Source: Frankiales bacterium (lineage in GTDB: Bacteria; Actinomycetota; Actinomycetes; Mycobacteriales; SCTD01). From it: a DNA stretch of 17,668 nucleotides. Positions 16,116 to 17,668 of the stretch are shown piece after piece (position 1 is the stretch's first letter; each line of letters opens with the position of its first letter). Where the stretch lies: positions 1 to 17,668 of the forward strand of contig SCTD01000515.1 in the NCBI GenBank assembly GCA_004299215.1, given 5' to 3'. The position numbers were made by a program, and so were the translations under genes. The notes below the pieces were generated by a model. It did not search any database and had not been told where the DNA came from. It was given only the letters and a program-made list of their open reading frames with translations.

Positions 16116-17392
16116 AGACCTTCGTCCTCGACACCTCTGTCCTGCTGTCCGACCCCGGGGCGCTCGGCCGCTTCGCCGAGCACGAGGTCGTGCTCCCGCT
16201 GGTCGTGGTGAGCGAGCTCGAGGGCAAGCGGGACCACCCGGAGCTCGGCTGGTTCGCGCGGCAGGCGCTGCGGCTGCTCGACGACCTGCGGGTGGAGCAC
16301 GGCCGGCTCGACCAGCCGATCCCCGTCGGGCAGGGCTCGATGCGGGTGGAGCTCAACCACGTCGACGCCTCCGCGCTCCCGGCGGGCCTGCGGGGGGCCG
16401 ACGGCGACAGCCGGATCCTCGCGGTGGCAGCCAACCTCGCGGCCGAGGGCTGTGACGTCGTGCTGGTCAGCAAGGACCTGCCGCTGCGCGTGAAGGCGGC
16501 GTCGATCGGTCTGATGGCCCAGGAGTACCGCGCCGAGCTCGCCGTCTCCAGCGGCTGGACCGGGATGGCCGAGCTGGAGATCCCGGGAGCCGACCTGGAC
16601 CTGCTCTACACCGAGGGCTCACTGGCGCTCGCCGAGGCTGCCGAGCTCCCGACGCACACCGGGCTGGTGCTGCTGTCCGAGCGCGGCAGCGGGCTGGGGC
16701 GGGTCGCGCCGGACAAGTCGGTGCGGCTGGTGCGCGGCGACCGCGACGCCTTCGGGGTGCACGGCCGGTCGGCCGAGCAGCGGGTCGCGATCGACCTGCT
16801 GCTCGACCCCGACGTCGGCATCGTGTCGCTCGGCGGGCGGGCCGGCACCGGCAAGTCGGCGCTGGCGCTGTGCGCCGGCCTGGAATCGGTGCTGGAGCGG
16901 CGGGCGCACAAGAAGGTCGTGGTCTTCCGGCCGCTCTACGCCGTCGGCGGCCAGGAGCTCGGCTACCTGCCGGGCGACTCCGCCGAGAAGATGAGCCCGT
17001 GGGCGCAGGCGGTCTTCGACACCCTCGGCGCGCTGGTCGCCCCCGAGGTGGTCGAGGAGGTGCTCGACCGCGGGCTGCTCGAGGTGCTGCCGCTCACCCA
17101 CATCCGCGGCCGGTCGCTGCACGACAGCTTCGTCATCGTGGACGAGGCGCAGTCGCTCGAGCGCGGCGTGCTCCTGACCGTGCTCTCCCGGCTCGGCCAG
17201 GGCTCGCGGGTGGTGCTCACGCACGACGTCGCCCAGCGCGACAACCTGCGGGTCGGCCGCCACGACGGCGTGGCCTCGGTGATCGAGACGCTCAAGGGGC
17301 ACCCGCTGTTCGCGCACGTGACGCTGACCCGGTCCGAGCGCTCCCCGATCGCCGCCCTGGTGACCGAGATGCTCGAGGACCTGCCGCTGTAG
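16112..17392 (+). CDS. phoH2: PIN-PhoH fusion ATPase (PhoH2-like RNA helicase/RNase)
   Basis: This 426-residue protein joins an N-terminal PIN nuclease domain (about 1-140) to a PhoH ATPase domain (about 210-426). PIN acidic residues are Asp7 in FVLDTSVLL, Glu35/Glu37 in VSELEGK, Asp97/Asp99 in GADGDSRI, and Asp115. Walker A is GRAGTGKS (242-249, Lys248), and Walker B is VIVDEAQ (Asp344-Glu345). Also visible are VFRPLYAVG and LTHIRGRSLHDSF, typical of PhoH. Characterised mycobacterial PhoH2 is an ATP-dependent RNA helicase with sequence-specific RNase activity. The GTG at 16112 is chosen because the PIN motif begins at once and GGGAG lies 6 nt upstream. A short leader ORF overlaps the start. 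All catalytic residues are present. It ends before a strong hairpin and is convergent with the next gene. Confidence 0.95.
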   Translation: MKTFVLDTSVLLSDPGALGRFAEHEVVLPLVVVSELEGKRDHPELGWFARQALRLLDDLRVEHGRLDQPIPVGQGSMRVELNHVDASALPAGLRGADGDSRILAVAANLAAEGCDVVLVSKDLPLRVKAASIGLMAQEYRAELAVSSGWTGMAELEIPGADLDLLYTEGSLALAEAAELPTHTGLVLLSERGSGLGRVAPDKSVRLVRGDRDAFGVHGRSAEQRVAIDLLLDPDVGIVSLGGRAGTGKSALALCAGLESVLERRAHKKVVVFRPLYAVGGQELGYLPGDSAEKMSPWAQAVFDTLGALVAPEVVEEVLDRGLLEVLPLTHIRGRSLHDSFVIVDEAQSLERGVLLTVLSRLGQGSRVVLTHDVAQRDNLRVGRHDGVASVIETLKGHPLFAHVTLTRSERSPIAALVTEMLEDLPL

Positions 17393-17397
17393 GCCCG

Positions 17398-17444
17398 TGC
17401 GTCCTGCTCAGAGGAGCACCTCCGGGCCTGGGCTGCAGGACGCA
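17398..17444. terminator. Bidirectional terminator hairpin between convergent genes
   Basis: TGCGTCCTGC (17398-17407) and GCAGGACGCA (17435-17444) are perfect 10-bp arms, starting 6 bp after the phoH stop and ending directly at the stop of the minus-strand gene. The 27-nt loop holds a smaller GGAG/CTCC pairing. There is no T-tract. The position between two convergent stops fits a shared terminator. Confidence 0.75.
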
Positions 17445-17668
17445 TCAGGTGCGGGGGAGGCGGCCGCCGGCGGGGAGGTCCTCCGTGACGTGCTGCCCGT
17501 TGCCGACCAGGGTGACGTCGCCGTCCCCGCCGACGGCGACCCCCTCGGCGACGTGCGCCCCGCGGTCGAGGACGGACCGCACCACGCGAGCGCCGGAGCG
17601 TACGACCACGTCCTCGAGCAGCACGCTGTCCACGACCTCCGCGCCCGCCTCGACCAGCACCCCGCGGG
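17445..17668 (-). CDS. C-terminal end of a sugar-nucleotide pyrophosphorylase-like protein (partial)
   Basis: The minus-strand frame is open from the window edge to TGA at 17445, giving about 74 visible C-terminal residues. They form hexapeptide-type left-handed beta-helix turns (VVDSVLLEDVVVRSGARVVR, then SVLDRGAHVAEGVAVGG) and end with ...LPAGGRLPRT. This tail is typical of actinobacterial mannose-1-phosphate guanylyltransferase or glucose-1-phosphate nucleotidyltransferase-like proteins, in which it follows the catalytic domain. That domain lies outside the window, so the substrate cannot be named. Other hexapeptide transferases are possible. A GTG at 17660 is an internal codon, not the start, because the frame continues upstream of it. 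The gene is convergent with phoH. Confidence 0.7.
   Translation of the reverse strand, partial: RGVLVEAGAEVVDSVLLEDVVVRSGARVVRSVLDRGAHVAEGVAVGGDGDVTLVGNGQHVTEDLPAGGRLPRT

Overview
The window is GC-rich, codons are strongly biased to G or C in third position, and GTG starts are common. The set of housekeeping genes on the right (DUF255 protein, hemolysin III, GTP-type PEP carboxykinase, short-chain cis-prenyltransferase, PIN-PhoH) is typical of the Actinomycetota. The cis-prenyltransferase reads like mycobacterial Rv1086, and the gene set recalls Rv1084-Rv1085c-Rv1086...Rv1095. The genus cannot be fixed from this window.

Left (1-3780), cell surface. A secreted protein of about 125-residue 'TSNVNF' repeats runs off the left edge on the minus strand. 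It is divergent from a two-part membrane protein (acyltransferase-3 plus SGNH domain) on the plus strand. A short ORF carrying an acyltransferase-like N-terminal motif sits directly upstream of the acyltransferase and overlaps its start. A terminator-like hairpin spans the acyltransferase stop codon.

Middle (about 3.8-9.9 kb), a compact mobile element. It carries a MobF relaxase-helicase, an Xis-like HTH protein, a 41-residue ORF overlapping both of its neighbours, an AlpA/MerR-like HTH protein and a convergent tyrosine integrase. No coupling ATPase, T4SS or FtsK/TraSA gene is present. It therefore looks like an integrative mobilizable element that borrows its transfer machinery. Its exact ends could not be found. 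A 13-bp tandem repeat lies between the integrase and the flanking chromosomal gene.

Right (9896-17668), chromosomal genes. These are a DUF255 thioredoxin-fold protein, a small ribbon-helix-helix-like protein whose coding-like frame lacks a start at its upstream end, hemolysin III (minus), pckG, a cis-prenyltransferase, a possible leader ORF and phoH2. A perfect 10-bp-stem hairpin separates phoH from the C-terminal end of a sugar-nucleotide pyrophosphorylase-like gene on the minus strand, which runs off the right edge.

Functionally, the left genes modify or decorate the envelope, the middle block excises, integrates and is mobilized, and the right block mixes central carbon metabolism (PEPCK), isoprenoid synthesis and RNA or stress biology (PhoH2). 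No CRISPR array, rRNA or tRNA gene was recognised.
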